This document shows, piece by piece, positions 36,423 to 47,415 of a stretch of 64,000 bases of DNA. The stretch's first letter is position 1. Every line of letters starts with the position of its first letter. The position numbers and the translations under genes are program-made. The notes beneath the pieces are model-generated. The model ran no database searches. It had not been told where the DNA came from and saw only the letters and a list, made by a program, of their open reading frames with translations. This DNA comes from Bradyrhizobium sp. CCH5-F6 (GTDB taxonomy: Bacteria; Pseudomonadota; Alphaproteobacteria; Rhizobiales; Xanthobacteraceae), in the NCBI RefSeq assembly GCF_001556045.1, contig NZ_LSIC01000094.1, positions 124,001 through 188,000 of the forward strand, in the 5' to 3' direction.

Positions 36423-36557
36423 CATCCTTCGAGACGCCCGCCTGCGGCGGGCCCTCAGGATGAGGACTGAGTGCTTAGCAGCCACTTCTACAGGCAAAGC
36501 CGCCGGTCAGCCTCATCCTGAGGAGCCCGCGCAAAGCGGGCGTCTCGAAGGACGAGG
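36423..36557. repeat. Inverted pair of CATCCTTCGAGACGCCCGC-type repeats
   Basis: Left copy CATCCTTCGAGACGCCCGCC...CCCTCAGGATGAGG (36423-36464) and right, reversed copy CTCATCCTGAGGAGCCCGCG...GCGTCTCGAAGGACGAGG (about 36510-36557). It is a common Bradyrhizobium repeat family. The pair flanks about 45 unremarkable bases and sits just after the zapA stop codon, where it could serve as a terminator separating zapA from the 6S RNA. Confidence 0.75.
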
Positions 36558-36585
36558 CGCTTGCGCAAGCCTAACGGCAGCATTC

Positions 36586-36969
36586 CTACCCGATCGCAAT
36601 CCCGTTGCCGACGGTGCGGTTCAGCACCTGGGTCGACTTCTCGATGCGTTCGGCCGCGGCGTTGAGTGCGTTCACCACCGCGGTCTGCGTCATCCGGGCG
36701 CGCTCAACGGCGGCGTTGCGGAAGTCCCTGAGCTCGGTCAGCTCCTGCTCCAGCGTGCGGACGCGGTTGCTGGTGTCGATCAGTTCATCGCACACGGTGA
36801 GCGCCGCCATTACCGTGAGGCGCGCATCGCCGATCTCGCCGAACTTTCCGCGCAAGGACTGGATGCGGGTTTCCAGGGTTTCGGCGAGCTTGAGCAGCCG
36901 CACCTCCTGGCCCTCCTCGCAGGCCATGCGATATTGCCGGCCATTGATGGTGACGTTGATGTGGCTCAT
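36586..36969 (-). CDS. zapA: Cell division protein ZapA
   Basis: A 127-residue FtsZ-associated protein. The globular N-terminus MSHINVTINGRQYRMACEEG has the conserved VTINGRxYxMxCxEGQE, and then LKLAETLETRIQSLRGKFGE and GDARLTVMAALTVCDEL; the C-terminus is a coiled coil. ZapA cross-links FtsZ filaments at midcell. The ATG at 36969 overlaps the stop of the DUF4164 gene by 4 bases, showing coupling. It is followed by the repeat pair and the 6S RNA. Confidence 0.95.
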   Translation of the reverse strand: MSHINVTINGRQYRMACEEGQEVRLLKLAETLETRIQSLRGKFGEIGDARLTVMAALTVCDELIDTSNRVRTLEQELTELRDFRNAAVERARMTQTAVVNALNAAAERIEKSTQVLNRTVGNGIAIG

Positions 36970-37286
36970 CCGTCCTCTCCGGTATCGAGCACCGAGCGTA
37001 TCGTGACGATTGCGGAATCCAGCCGGTCGGAGATCTCGCGATTGGTGCGCTCGAGCTTGCGGGCCTTCACCAGCGCGCCGTCGAGTTCGTCGGCGAGCCG
37101 CGACCGATCGGCGCCGAGCGCCTGAATCCGCGCCGCGAGCTCGTTCTCGTCGCGATCGGCATCGCGCCGCCGCTCCACCGCGCTTTCGAGCGCGTCGAGC
37201 GCCGCCGTGAGCCTGCGGGTCGCAATCTCGATCTCGACGGCGGATGATTCCGTCATGGCGGAACTGTTGGACACGCGATCGTTCAT
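36966..37286 (-). CDS. DUF4164 family coiled-coil protein
   Basis: A 106-residue (from ATG 37286) alpha-helical protein with heptad-like content: RRLTAALDALESAVERRRD, then ENELAARIQALGADRSRLAD and ALVKARKLERTNREISDRLD. DUF4164 is a conserved alphaproteobacterial companion of zapA and likely cooperates in division-site assembly. The start is uncertain: ATG 37286 and ATG 37256 lack good SD. Its stop overlaps zapA by 4 bases (ATGA). Divergent from tkt with a 370-base gap. Confidence 0.85.
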   Translation of the reverse strand: MNDRVSNSSAMTESSAVEIEIATRRLTAALDALESAVERRRDADRDENELAARIQALGADRSRLADELDGALVKARKLERTNREISDRLDSAIVTIRSVLDTGEDG

Positions 37287-37656
37287 GCAGTCAGCGGCGG
37301 AACCTGGCGGCCTTTGCCCAGTGGCCTTTCCCTGGAGCTTGCCGTCCGGCAAAAGACTCGGTTCGGCAAGCGGTTAGAAGCAGAAATTTACGTGGCAAGC
37401 TAGCCCAGCGCAACGCCGCCGCAAAACTATGCACCGATCAATCGGGATGCGGCTGCGAATCGTCGGATTCCATCCGGCACGATCCCGGGGGAAAACCGAT
37501 CTCCGCACGGCAACTTTTACGGCCGAACCGGCGTTTGACCGCCTTGGACTCCCGGAACCGAGGTGCTATCCCAGCCCCGACTTTCAGTGGCCGCCAGGCT
37601 CCTCCCGCGCGGGCGTACCTCGCCTCCAAGCGCCTCGTTTCAGACGGATTTCAGAC
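37287..37656. promoter_or_regulatory. Divergent intergenic region (DUF4164-zapA / tkt)
   Basis: A 370-base gene-free stretch separating the zapA operon and the tkt-gap-pgk-fba cluster. It should hold both promoters. I see only weak candidates and no clear operator repeat (no convincing T-N11-A dyad); short reading frames in it lack ribosome-binding sites. Nothing else identified. Confidence 0.4.
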
Positions 37657-39642
<1,986 letters not shown>

Positions 39643-39792
39643 GAGTTGAGCTTGCCGCAAAAAAGGACTACCTAATCTCCCATATGATCAAGCACCGCCC
39701 GGCCGAACCGGGCGTCCGCCCCTAAAAAACCCTCGCAGGCGCGCTATCCGCGCGTTGTGCGGGATGACAACGGTCATTGAAGGAGACGAAAC

Positions 39793-40800
39793 ATGGCAGT
39801 CCGCGTCGGAATCAACGGTTTTGGCCGCATCGGCCGCAACGTCCTGCGGGCTATCGCGGAGTCAGGCCGCAAGGACATCGAGGTCGTCGGTATCAACGAT
39901 CTCGGCCCGGTCGAGACCAACGCCCATCTGCTTCGTTTCGATTCCGTCCATGGCCGCTTCCCCGGCACCGTCACCGTCGATGGCGACTCCATCAGCCTCG
40001 GCAACGGCAAGATCAAGGTGACCGCCGAGCGCGATCCCTCGAAGCTGCCGTGGAAGGATCTCGGCGTCGACATCGCGCTGGAATGCACCGGCATCTTCAC
40101 CTCGAAGGACAAGGCCTCCGCCCATCTGACCGCCGGCGCCAAGCGCGTGCTGGTCTCCGCGCCCGCCGACGGCGCCGACGCCACCATCGTCTACGGCGTC
40201 AACCACGACACCCTGACCAAGGACCACATGGTCGTCTCCAACGGCTCCTGCACCACCAACTGCCTGGCGCCGGTGGCCAAGGTGCTGAACGATCTCGTCG
40301 GCATCGAGACCGGCTTCATGACCACGATCCACGCCTATACCGGCGACCAGCCGACGCTCGACACCATGCACAAGGATCTCTATCGCGGCCGTGCGGCGGC
40401 GATGTCGATGATCCCGACCTCGACCGGCGCGGCGAAGGCGATCGGCCTCGTGCTGCCCGAGCTGAAGGGCAAGCTCGACGGCGTCGCGATCCGCGTGCCG
40501 ACCCCGAACGTCTCGGTGGTCGATCTCAAGATCATCGCCAAGCGCGCCACCGACGCCAAGGAGATCAACGCGGCGATGAAGCGCGCCAGCGAGCAGCAGC
40601 TCAAGGGCATCCTCGGCTACACCAGCGCGCCGAACGTCTCGATCGACTTCAATCACGATCCGCACTCTTCGACCTTCCACGAGGACCAGACCAAGGTGCA
40701 GAACGGCACCCTGGTGCGCGTGATGTCCTGGTACGACAACGAGTGGGGCTTCTCGAACCGCATGGCGGACACCGCCGTCGCGATGGCGAAGGTGATCTGA
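39793..40800 (+). CDS. gap: Glyceraldehyde-3-phosphate dehydrogenase (type I)
   Basis: A 335-residue NAD(P)-dependent enzyme. The cofactor motif is [17 protein letters not shown], the catalytic Cys lies in [17 protein letters not shown] (SCTTN), the catalytic His in HAYTGDQ, and the C-terminal [14 protein letters not shown] is invariant. At residue 33 region GINDL follows EVVG; Asp instead of a small residue there would favour NAD, but this is tentative. An SD of GGAGACG type lies upstream of ATG 39793. It is followed by a short coupled ORF. Confidence 0.97.
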   Translation: MAVRVGINGFGRIGRNVLRAIAESGRKDIEVVGINDLGPVETNAHLLRFDSVHGRFPGTVTVDGDSISLGNGKIKVTAERDPSKLPWKDLGVDIALECTGIFTSKDKASAHLTAGAKRVLVSAPADGADATIVYGVNHDTLTKDHMVVSNGSCTTNCLAPVAKVLNDLVGIETGFMTTIHAYTGDQPTLDTMHKDLYRGRAAAMSMIPTSTGAAKAIGLVLPELKGKLDGVAIRVPTPNVSVVDLKIIAKRATDAKEINAAMKRASEQQLKGILGYTSAPNVSIDFNHDPHSSTFHEDQTKVQNGTLVRVMSWYDNEWGFSNRMADTAVAMAKVI

Positions 40801-40809
40801 GGAAGCAAC

Positions 40810-40974
40810 GTGCTTCCTCACTGGATCGGCATCCCTGGCGTCATATTGTTGATCGCGTTGATCGCGTACGGATTTCGCCAGGGCCTCACAGTGAGGTCTC
40901 CGAAAGACGGTGGAGGGAGTGGCGACCATGGCCATTTGCCTCTCTCCGATTCCGATACTCCGACGCACGGATGA
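40810..40974 (+). CDS. Short putative single-pass membrane protein between gap and pgk
   Basis: A 54-codon frame beginning with GTG at 40810, with GAGG 7 bases upstream (TGAGGAAGCAAC), in which the TGA is the gap stop codon. The protein (MLPHWIGIPGVILLIALIAY as its first 20 residues when initiated with Met) has one hydrophobic helix, then a glycine/serine and histidine-rich tail (GGGSGDHGHLPLSD). It ends at TGA 40972-40974, 7 bases before the pgk ATG. Coding use and placement suggest a real coupled small gene; no homologue was recognised, so this is a hypothetical. Confidence 0.55.
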   Translation: MLPHWIGIPGVILLIALIAYGFRQGLTVRSPKDGGGSGDHGHLPLSDSDTPTHG

Positions 40975-40980
40975 TGAACG

Positions 40981-42177
40981 ATGTCCGCTAAATTCCGCAC
41001 CCTCGACGACGTCGACGTGAAGGGCAAGCGCGTATTGCTGCGCGTCGACCTCAACGTGCCCATGGAGAACGGGCGCGTCACCGACGCGACCCGGCTCGAG
41101 CGCGTCGCGCCGACCATCACCGAAATCTCGGACAAGGGCGGCAAGGTCATCTTGCTCGCGCATTTCGGCCGGCCGAAGGGACGCGATGCCAAGGACTCGC
41201 TCAAGCCCGTGGCCGAAGCGCTGTCCAAGGTCGTGAAGAAGCCGGTCGGCTTCGCCGAGGATTGCATCGGCGAGCCCGCTGCCAAGGCGGTGGCCGGCTT
41301 GAAGGACGGCGACATCCTGTGCCTGGAAAACACCCGCTTCCACAAGGAAGAGGAAAAGAACGATCCCGCCTTCGTCGCGGAGCTCGCCAAGCTCGGCGAC
41401 ATCTGGGTCAATGACGCCTTCTCGGCGGCGCACCGCGCCCATGCCTCGACCGAAGGCCTCGGCCACAAGCTGCCGGCCTATGCCGGCCGCACCATGCAGG
41501 CCGAGCTCGATGCGCTGGAGAAGGCGCTGGGGTCGCCGACCAAGCCGGTCATCGCCATCATCGGCGGCGCAAAGGTCTCGACCAAGATCGACCTGCTCGA
41601 AAATCTCGTCACCAAGGTCGATGCGCTCGTAATCGGCGGCGGCATGGCCAACACCTTCCTGCACGCCCAGGGCGTTGCGGTCGGCAAGTCGCTGGCCGAG
41701 AAGGATCTCGCGCCGACCGCGCTGCGCATCATGGAGAAGGCGAACGCCGCCAACTGCGCCATCATCCTCCCGGTGGACGCCACGGTCGCCTATCATTTCG
41801 CCGCCAACGCGCCCTCGCATGCCTATGGGCTCGACGCGATTCCGGCCGACGGCATGATCCTCGACGTCGGCCCGCAATCGATCGCGCGCGTCCATGCCGC
41901 GATCGACGATGCGGCGACCCTGGTCTGGAACGGGCCGCTCGGCGCCTTCGAGATGCAGCCGTTCGACCGCGGCACGGTCGCGGCCGCCAAGCACGCCGCC
42001 GAGCGCACCAAGGCCAGGAAGCTGATCTCGATCGCGGGCGGCGGCGACACCGTCGCCGCGCTCAACCAGGCCCACGTGGCCGGTGACTTCACCTATGTCT
42101 CGACCGCCGGTGGCGCGTTCCTTGAATGGATGGAAGGCAAGCCCCTGCCGGGCGTCGAAGTTCTGCGTATCAAGTAA
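40981..42177 (+). CDS. pgk: Phosphoglycerate kinase
   Basis: A 398-residue glycolytic/Calvin-cycle kinase transferring phosphate between 1,3-bisphosphoglycerate and ADP. The N-domain contains [26 protein letters not shown] and [10 protein letters not shown]; the C-domain contains [10 protein letters not shown] and the nucleotide loop [11 protein letters not shown] (GGGDT). No frameshift or deletion. It is the third enzyme of the tkt-gap-pgk-fba cluster. The ATG at 40981 has GGATGA upstream, 7 bases after the small ORF. Confidence 0.98.
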   Translation: MSAKFRTLDDVDVKGKRVLLRVDLNVPMENGRVTDATRLERVAPTITEISDKGGKVILLAHFGRPKGRDAKDSLKPVAEALSKVVKKPVGFAEDCIGEPAAKAVAGLKDGDILCLENTRFHKEEEKNDPAFVAELAKLGDIWVNDAFSAAHRAHASTEGLGHKLPAYAGRTMQAELDALEKALGSPTKPVIAIIGGAKVSTKIDLLENLVTKVDALVIGGGMANTFLHAQGVAVGKSLAEKDLAPTALRIMEKANAANCAIILPVDATVAYHFAANAPSHAYGLDAIPADGMILDVGPQSIARVHAAIDDAATLVWNGPLGAFEMQPFDRGTVAAAKHAAERTKARKLISIAGGGDTVAALNQAHVAGDFTYVSTAGGAFLEWMEGKPLPGVEVLRIK

Positions 42178-42229
42178 TCAAGCGGCCTTTCAAGTCAGCC
42201 TTGCAGGCCCCAACGGGAGAAAAAGACAG

Positions 42230-43297
42230 ATGGCTCGGATCACGTTACGTCAACTGCTCGATCACGCGGCGGAGAACGAATACGGCGTACCGGCCTTCAA
42301 CATCAACAACATGGAGCAGGCGCTGGCGATCATGGACGCGGCCAACCAGGTCGACGCGCCCGTCATCATCCAGGCCTCGCGCGGCGCCCGCTCCTACGCC
42401 AACGACGTCATGCTCAAGCACATGATGGACGCGGTGACCGAAATCTACCCGCACATTCCGGTCTGCGTGCATCTGGACCACGGCAACGAGCCCGCGACCT
42501 GCATGACCGCGATCCAGGCCGGCTTCACCTCCGTCATGATGGACGGCTCGCTCAAGGCCGACGGCAAGACCCCCGGCGACTGGGCCTACAATGTCGGCGT
42601 CACCAAGACCGTGACCGACATGGCCCATCTGGGCGGCATCTCGGTCGAGGGTGAGCTAGGGGTGCTCGGCTCGCTCGAAACCGGCATGGGCGACAAGGAA
42701 GACGGCCACGGCGCCGAAGGCAAGCTCAGCCACGACCAGCTGCTGACCAATCCGGACGAAGCCGTGAAGTTCGTGCAGGAGACCAAGGTCGACGCGCTCG
42801 CGATCGCGATGGGCACCTCGCACGGTGCCTACAAATTCACCCGCAAGCCCGACGGCGACATCCTCGCCATGAACGTGATCGAGGAGATCCACCGCAAGCT
42901 GCCCAACATGCATCTCGTCATGCACGGCTCGTCCTCAGTGCCGCAGGACCTCCAGGACATCATCAACACCTATGGCGGCAAGATGAAGCCGACATGGGGC
43001 GTGCCTGTCGCCGAGATCCAGCGCGGCATCAAGAACGGCGTGCGCAAGATCAACATCGACACCGACAACCGCATGGCGATGACCGGCCAGATCCGCAAGG
43101 TGTTGAAGGAGCACCCGGAAGAGTTCGATCCCCGCAAATATCTGAAGCCGGCGATGGAGGCGATGACCAAGCTGTGCAAGCAGCGCCTGCAGGAGTTCAA
43201 TACGGCGGGCCAGGCCTCCAAGATCAAGAAGGTGCTGACCACTGCCGAAATGGCCAAGCGCTACGCCAAGGGCGAGCTCGATCCCCGCGTCGCGTAG
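42230..43297 (+). CDS. Fructose-bisphosphate aldolase, class II
   Basis: A 355-residue zinc-dependent aldolase of the CbbA-type (Calvin cycle subgroup). The zinc and active-site motif is [20 protein letters not shown], and the second His site is [10 protein letters not shown] and [34 protein letters not shown] is characteristic. ATG 42230 begins [19 protein letters not shown] with GGGAGA upstream. It cleaves or forms fructose-1,6- (and probably sedoheptulose-1,7-) bisphosphate. Followed by a palindromic repeat and then a class I aldolase gene: two non-homologous aldolases side by side. Confidence 0.95.
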   Translation: MARITLRQLLDHAAENEYGVPAFNINNMEQALAIMDAANQVDAPVIIQASRGARSYANDVMLKHMMDAVTEIYPHIPVCVHLDHGNEPATCMTAIQAGFTSVMMDGSLKADGKTPGDWAYNVGVTKTVTDMAHLGGISVEGELGVLGSLETGMGDKEDGHGAEGKLSHDQLLTNPDEAVKFVQETKVDALAIAMGTSHGAYKFTRKPDGDILAMNVIEEIHRKLPNMHLVMHGSSSVPQDLQDIINTYGGKMKPTWGVPVAEIQRGIKNGVRKINIDTDNRMAMTGQIRKVLKEHPEEFDPRKYLKPAMEAMTKLCKQRLQEFNTAGQASKIKKVLTTAEMAKRYAKGELDPRVA

Positions 43298-43337
43298 CGA
43301 TCGCGAAGGTGGCGTGAGGCCGCAGGCACCTGCTTCC

Positions 43338-43441
43338 GTCATTCCGGGGCGCGCGGAGCGCGAGCCCGGAATCCATGGTGCCACCAACGCTGCGGATTGA
43401 TGGATTCCGGGCTCGCGCCAAGGGGCGCGCCCCGGAATGAC
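43338..43441. repeat. Dispersed palindromic repeat (GTCATTCCGGGGCGCG / CGCGCCCCGGAATGAC)
   Basis: A pair of inverted arms at the ends (GTCATTCCGGGGCGCGCGGAG and GGGGCGCGCCCCGGAATGAC) and inner inverted GGAATCCAT/ATGGATTCC. The element lies between the two aldolase genes and could form a large hairpin. Same family at 47280-47404. Confidence 0.8.
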
Positions 43442-43540
43442 CGGCATCTCCCGTGACCCTGCGACGAACGTTAACTCGGCAATTGCCCGAGAACGGTCTA
43501 TTTTCCCGGGCAAGGGCAGGATCATTTTGGGAGGACCTCG

Positions 43541-44581
43541 ATGAATCTGACTGAACTCAACAGGATCGCGACGGAGATGGTCGCGCCCGGCAAGGGCATC
43601 CTTGCCGCCGACGAATCCTCCGGCACCATCAAGAAGCGCTTCGACGCGATCGGCGTGGAATCGACGGAAGAGAACCGCCGCGACTATCGCGAGATGCTGT
43701 TTCGCTCCAGGGAGGCCATGAGCCAGTACATCTCGGGCGTGATCCTCTATGACGAGACGATCTGGCAGGATGCCAGGGACGGCACGCCGCTGGTCAGGCT
43801 GATCGAGGAGAGCGGCGCGATTGCCGGCATCAAGGTCGACGAAGGCACGCAAGCCCTGCCGATGTGCCCGGGCGAACTCGTCACCGTGGGCCTCGACAGG
43901 CTCGCCGAGCGGCTGAAGAAATATTACGAGCGCGGCGCACGCTTTGCCAAATGGCGCGCGGTGATCGACATCGGCAGCGGCACTGACGGCCGGGGCATCC
44001 CCTCGATGACCGCCATCAGCGTCAACGCCCATGCGCTGGCGCGCTATGCCGCGCTGTGCCAGGCCGCGCAGATCGTGCCGATCGTCGAGCCGGAAGTGCT
44101 GATGGACGGCGATCATGACATCGATCGCTGCTATGAGGTGACGCAACGCGTGCTCAACAAGACGTTTCAGGAGTTGCGCGTGCAGCGCGTCGCGCTCGAA
44201 GGCATGGTGCTGAAGCCGAACATGGCGATCTCTGGCAAGAAGTGTCCGAAGCAGGCTTCCGTCGAGGACGTCGCGGAGAAGACGATACGGCTGCTCAAGG
44301 CCTGCGTGCCCGCGGCCGTGCCCGGTATCGCCTTCCTCTCCGGCGGCCAGTCCGACGAGGAGGCGACCGCGCATCTCAACGCCATGCACAGGCTCGGCCC
44401 GCTGCCCTGGGGCCTGACCTTCTCCTATGGCCGCGCGCTCCAGGCCGCGCCGCAGAAGGCCTGGTCCGGCAAGGCCGAGAACATCGCGGCCGGCCAGCGC
44501 GCCTTCAGCCATCGCGCGCGGATGAACGGGCTGGCGTCCAAGGGCGAATGGCAAAGCAGCCTGGAACAGAAGGCAGCCTAG
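43541..44581 (+). CDS. Fructose-bisphosphate aldolase, class I
   Basis: A 346-residue Schiff-base aldolase. Characteristic blocks: MVAPGKGILAADESSGTIKK (near the N-terminus), RFDAIGVESTEENRRDYRE, the Lys-containing EGMVLKPNMAISGKK (Schiff-base lysine in the LKPN motif) and AFLSGGQSDEEAT. These are the eukaryotic-type class I aldolases. The ATG at 43541 has GGGAGGA 6 bases upstream. Presence next to a class II aldolase suggests different metal requirements or direction in glycolysis versus gluconeogenesis/Calvin cycle. The ThiE-like gene starts 3 bases after its stop. Confidence 0.95.
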   Translation: MNLTELNRIATEMVAPGKGILAADESSGTIKKRFDAIGVESTEENRRDYREMLFRSREAMSQYISGVILYDETIWQDARDGTPLVRLIEESGAIAGIKVDEGTQALPMCPGELVTVGLDRLAERLKKYYERGARFAKWRAVIDIGSGTDGRGIPSMTAISVNAHALARYAALCQAAQIVPIVEPEVLMDGDHDIDRCYEVTQRVLNKTFQELRVQRVALEGMVLKPNMAISGKKCPKQASVEDVAEKTIRLLKACVPAAVPGIAFLSGGQSDEEATAHLNAMHRLGPLPWGLTFSYGRALQAAPQKAWSGKAENIAAGQRAFSHRARMNGLASKGEWQSSLEQKAA

Positions 44582-44584
44582 ATC

Positions 44585-45274
44585 TTGTCGAACAAACCGC
44601 CTCCGCCGCGCCCGGCGCCGCGTCTCTACCTCGCGACGCCAATTGTCGAGGACCCTGCGAGGCTCGTCGCCGAGCTGCCGGACCTGCTCGCTTCGGCCGA
44701 CGTCGCCGCCGTGCTGCTGCGGCTGAAGGAGACCGACCAGCGCACCATGATCTCGCGCATCAAGGCGTTGGCGCCGCCGGTGCAGAAGGCGGGCGCAGCG
44801 CTCCTCGTCGACGGTCATCCTGACCTCGTCGCGCGCGGCGGTGCGGACGGCGCGCACCTCACGGGCCTTGCAGCGCTGGAAGAGGCCGCGCCGTCGCTCA
44901 AGCCCGATCGCATCGCGGGCGTTGGCGGCCTCGCGACGCGCCACGATTCCATGAGCGCAGGCGAGATGGGTGCCGACTATGTGCTGTTCGGCGAGCCCGA
45001 CAAGAACGGCCAGCGGCCGTCGTCCCAGGCCATCGCCGAACGGCTGGACTGGTGGGCCGAGCTGTTCGAGCCGCCCTGCGTGGGATTTGCCATTTCGCTG
45101 GAAGAGGCCCACGATTTCGCCGCCAGCGGCGCCGATTTCGTGCTGGTCGGCGACTTCATCTGGGCCGATCCGCGCGGGCACAAGGCCGCGCTGATCGAAG
45201 TCGATGCTGCGATCAAGAAGGCCCATGCGACGGCGCCGGCGGGCCAGGATCCTGCGGGCCAGGAGCACGGCTAG
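44585..45274 (+). CDS. ThiE/TenI-like protein with degenerate thiamine-phosphate-synthase motifs
   Basis: A 229-residue TIM-barrel protein of the thiamine phosphate synthase family, starting at TTG 44585 just 3 bases after the aldolase stop. Typical ThiE elements are altered: DGAHLTGLAAL takes the place of HxGQxD, while AGEMGADYVLFGEPD matches the GADYIxxGP block. The N-terminal part PRLYLATPIVEDPARL carries the usual first strand. It is therefore probably a TenI-like paralogue or a diverged synthase rather than a canonical thiE. Embedded in the sugar-phosphate cluster; its real role is unknown. The next gene starts 8 bases after its stop. Confidence 0.75.
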   Translation: MSNKPPPPRPAPRLYLATPIVEDPARLVAELPDLLASADVAAVLLRLKETDQRTMISRIKALAPPVQKAGAALLVDGHPDLVARGGADGAHLTGLAALEEAAPSLKPDRIAGVGGLATRHDSMSAGEMGADYVLFGEPDKNGQRPSSQAIAERLDWWAELFEPPCVGFAISLEEAHDFAASGADFVLVGDFIWADPRGHKAALIEVDAAIKKAHATAPAGQDPAGQEHG

Positions 45275-45282
45275 CGCCCGAC

Positions 45283-46374
45283 ATGAAGCTCCCATGCATC
45301 ACCATGCTGGCCACGCTGCTGCTCACGGCGCCCGCGGCGGCGCAGCTCCAGATCACCCCGCCGGCCACAACGCCGAGCGCACCCGCGGAAAAGCAAAAGC
45401 CCAAGCCGCCCACGACCGCCAAGAAGGAGGCCGCACCCGCGCCGAAACCTTCGGCCTCGCCCAAACCTTCGCCCGCGCCCAAGCCTTCGCCCTCGCCCAA
45501 GCCGGCCGCGACCGTGATCCCGGCGCCAGCGACCGAGGATCCCAACGTCGATCTGGTGTTCGGCGCCTATCAGCGCGGCCAGTACAAGACGGCGTTCGAG
45601 CTCGCCACCGCCCGCGCGCAAGCCGGCGATCCCAAGGCGATGACCATGCTCGGCGAGCTCTATTCCAACGCCATGGGCATCCGGCGCGACTACGCCAAGG
45701 CGGCCGAATGGTACAAGCGCGCCGCGGATGCCGGCGATCGCGAGGCCATGTTCGCGCTCGCCATGCTGCGCATTTCGGGCCGCGGCGGCTCCGTCGACAA
45801 GGGCGAAGCGGTCAGGCTGATGGCCTCCGCCGCCAAGCTCGGCGAGCCCAAGGCGGCCTATAACCTCGCTCTGCTCTATCTCGACGGCCAGACCCTGCCG
45901 CAGGACGTCAAGCGGTCCGCCGAGCTGCTGCGCCAGGCCGCCGATGCGGGCCTGCCGGAGGCGCAATACGCGCTCGCGACCTTCTACAAGGAAGGCACCG
46001 GTGTGCCGAAGGACCCTGAACGCGCGGTGCGGCTGCTCCAGGCCGCCTCGCTCGCCGACAATGTCGATGCCGAGGTCGAGTATGCGATCGCGATGTTCAA
46101 CGGCACCGGCACGCCGAAGAACCAGCCGGCGGCCGTCGCGCTGCTCCGCAAGGCGTCCCGCCAGGGCAGCGCGATCGCGCAGAACCGGCTGGCATGGGTG
46201 CTGATCAACGGCGTGGGCACATCCATCGACAAGGTCGAGGGCTTCAAATGGCACCTGGTGGCCAAAACAGCCGGCAAGGGCGATCCCGAGCTCGACAAGC
46301 AGTTATCCGAACTGCCGGCCGAGGAGCGGGCCAAGGCGGAGGCCGCCGCCAGGAAATGGCTCGGGACCAAATGA
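45283..46374 (+). CDS. Secreted Sel1-repeat (TPR-like) protein
   Basis: A 363-residue protein with a signal peptide MKLPCITMLATLLLTAPAAA and a long Pro/Ala/Lys-rich low-complexity linker (about residues 25-90) of repeated PKPSPxP units. The remainder is about six Sel1/TPR-like repeats such as AMTMLGELYSNAMGIRRDYA, KAAEWYKRAADAGDREAMFA, KAAYNLALLYLDGQTLPQDV and QYALATFYKEGTGVPKDPER. Sel1 repeats act as periplasmic or cytosolic scaffolds. The linker may cross peptidoglycan. The ATG at 45283 is 8 bases downstream of the ThiE-like gene stop. Confidence 0.85.
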   Translation: MKLPCITMLATLLLTAPAAAQLQITPPATTPSAPAEKQKPKPPTTAKKEAAPAPKPSASPKPSPAPKPSPSPKPAATVIPAPATEDPNVDLVFGAYQRGQYKTAFELATARAQAGDPKAMTMLGELYSNAMGIRRDYAKAAEWYKRAADAGDREAMFALAMLRISGRGGSVDKGEAVRLMASAAKLGEPKAAYNLALLYLDGQTLPQDVKRSAELLRQAADAGLPEAQYALATFYKEGTGVPKDPERAVRLLQAASLADNVDAEVEYAIAMFNGTGTPKNQPAAVALLRKASRQGSAIAQNRLAWVLINGVGTSIDKVEGFKWHLVAKTAGKGDPELDKQLSELPAEERAKAEAAARKWLGTK

Positions 46375-46459
46375 CTTGACGTTGGGGCGCTCGCAGGGCA
46401 CCCAATCCCCCAAACAGGCGGGATTTGCCGCCCTTCCCCCCCGATCAAGTCCAGAGCTC

Positions 46460-47251
46460 ATGCTGTATTCAGCCACTATCAACGTCATGGTCAAAGCCGC
46501 GCGCCGCGCGGGCCGCAGCCTCAAGCGCGATCTCGGCGAGATCGAGCATCTCCAGGTCTCGTTGAAGGGACCGGCGAATTTCGTCTCGCTCGCCGACAAG
46601 CGCGCGGAGGAGATGCTCTACCAGGATCTCGCCAAGGCCCGGCCCGGCTACGGCTTCATCGGCGAAGAGGGCGGCAACCGTGAGGGCAGCGACAAGAGCC
46701 ACACCTGGATCGTCGATCCGCTCGACGGCACCACCAACTTCCTGCACGGCATTCCGCAATTCGCAATCTCGATCGGTCTTGCGCGCGAGGGCACGGTGAT
46801 CGCCGGCGTGATCTACAACCCCGCCAATGACGAGCTCTACATCGCCGAGCGCGGCAAGGGTGCCTTCCTCAACGACCAGCGCCTGCGCGTGGCGGGCCGC
46901 CGCCAGCTCAACGAATGCGTGGTGGCCTGCGGCCTGCCCCATATCGGACGCGGCGACCACGAGGAATTCCGCCGCGAGATGACCGCTATTCAGGATCGCG
47001 TCGCAGGCCTGCGCCGCTTCGGCGCCGCCTCACTCGACCTCGCCTTCGTCGCCGCCGGCCGCCTCGACGGCTATTGGGAGCGCAACCTGCAGCCCTGGGA
47101 CATCGCCGCCGGCCAGATCATGGTCAAGGAAGCCGGCGGCACCGTGAGCGACATCGACACGCCCGGCGATGCGCTGGTGACCGGGCACGTGGTGTGCGGC
47201 AACGAGTTCGTGCACGGGGAATTGGTGAAGATTTTGCGGAAGCCGGCGTAA
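46460..47251 (+). CDS. Inositol monophosphatase family protein (SuhB-like)
   Basis: A 263-residue lithium-sensitive phosphatase. Metal motifs are IGEEGG (Glu-Glu), WIVDPLDGTTNFLHG (DPLDGTTNF), and WERNLQPWDIAAG (WDxAAG). Family members hydrolyse myo-inositol-1-phosphate or related sugar phosphates, and SuhB also contributes to rRNA antitermination. ATG 46460 (MLYSATINVMVKAARRAG) is the conserved start with AGAG upstream; an upstream frame start at 46376 adds unrelated residues. It is the last gene of the cluster and is followed by a repeat. Confidence 0.93.
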   Translation: MLYSATINVMVKAARRAGRSLKRDLGEIEHLQVSLKGPANFVSLADKRAEEMLYQDLAKARPGYGFIGEEGGNREGSDKSHTWIVDPLDGTTNFLHGIPQFAISIGLAREGTVIAGVIYNPANDELYIAERGKGAFLNDQRLRVAGRRQLNECVVACGLPHIGRGDHEEFRREMTAIQDRVAGLRRFGAASLDLAFVAAGRLDGYWERNLQPWDIAAGQIMVKEAGGTVSDIDTPGDALVTGHVVCGNEFVHGELVKILRKPA

Positions 47252-47279
47252 GGCGGGAGCTCGCGCTCCACACTCCGCC

Positions 47280-47404
47280 GTCATTCCGGGACGCGCCATT
47301 GGGCGCGGGCCCGGAATCCATTCATCGACTGTGATTGCGGCCCGATGGATTCTCAGATGCGCAATTGCGCATCATAGTTCGCGCTGCGCGCGCCGCGGAA
47401 TGAC
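47280..47404. repeat. Dispersed palindromic repeat (GTCATTCCGGG..CGGAATGAC), imperfect
   Basis: Left arm GTCATTCCGGGACGCGCCATTGG and right arm CGCGCGCCGCGGAATGAC surround internal inverted GGAATCCATTC/GATGGATTCTCAGATGCGC. It is a longer, partly degenerate copy of the element at 43338. It separates the convergent phosphatase and efflux-pump genes. Confidence 0.7.
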
Positions 47405-47415
47405 GAAAAGAACCG

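Noticed and set aside
39696..39714. Terminator after tkt
   Set aside because: A CGCCCGG/CCGGGCG hairpin is present but no T-tract follows, so an intrinsic terminator is not called.
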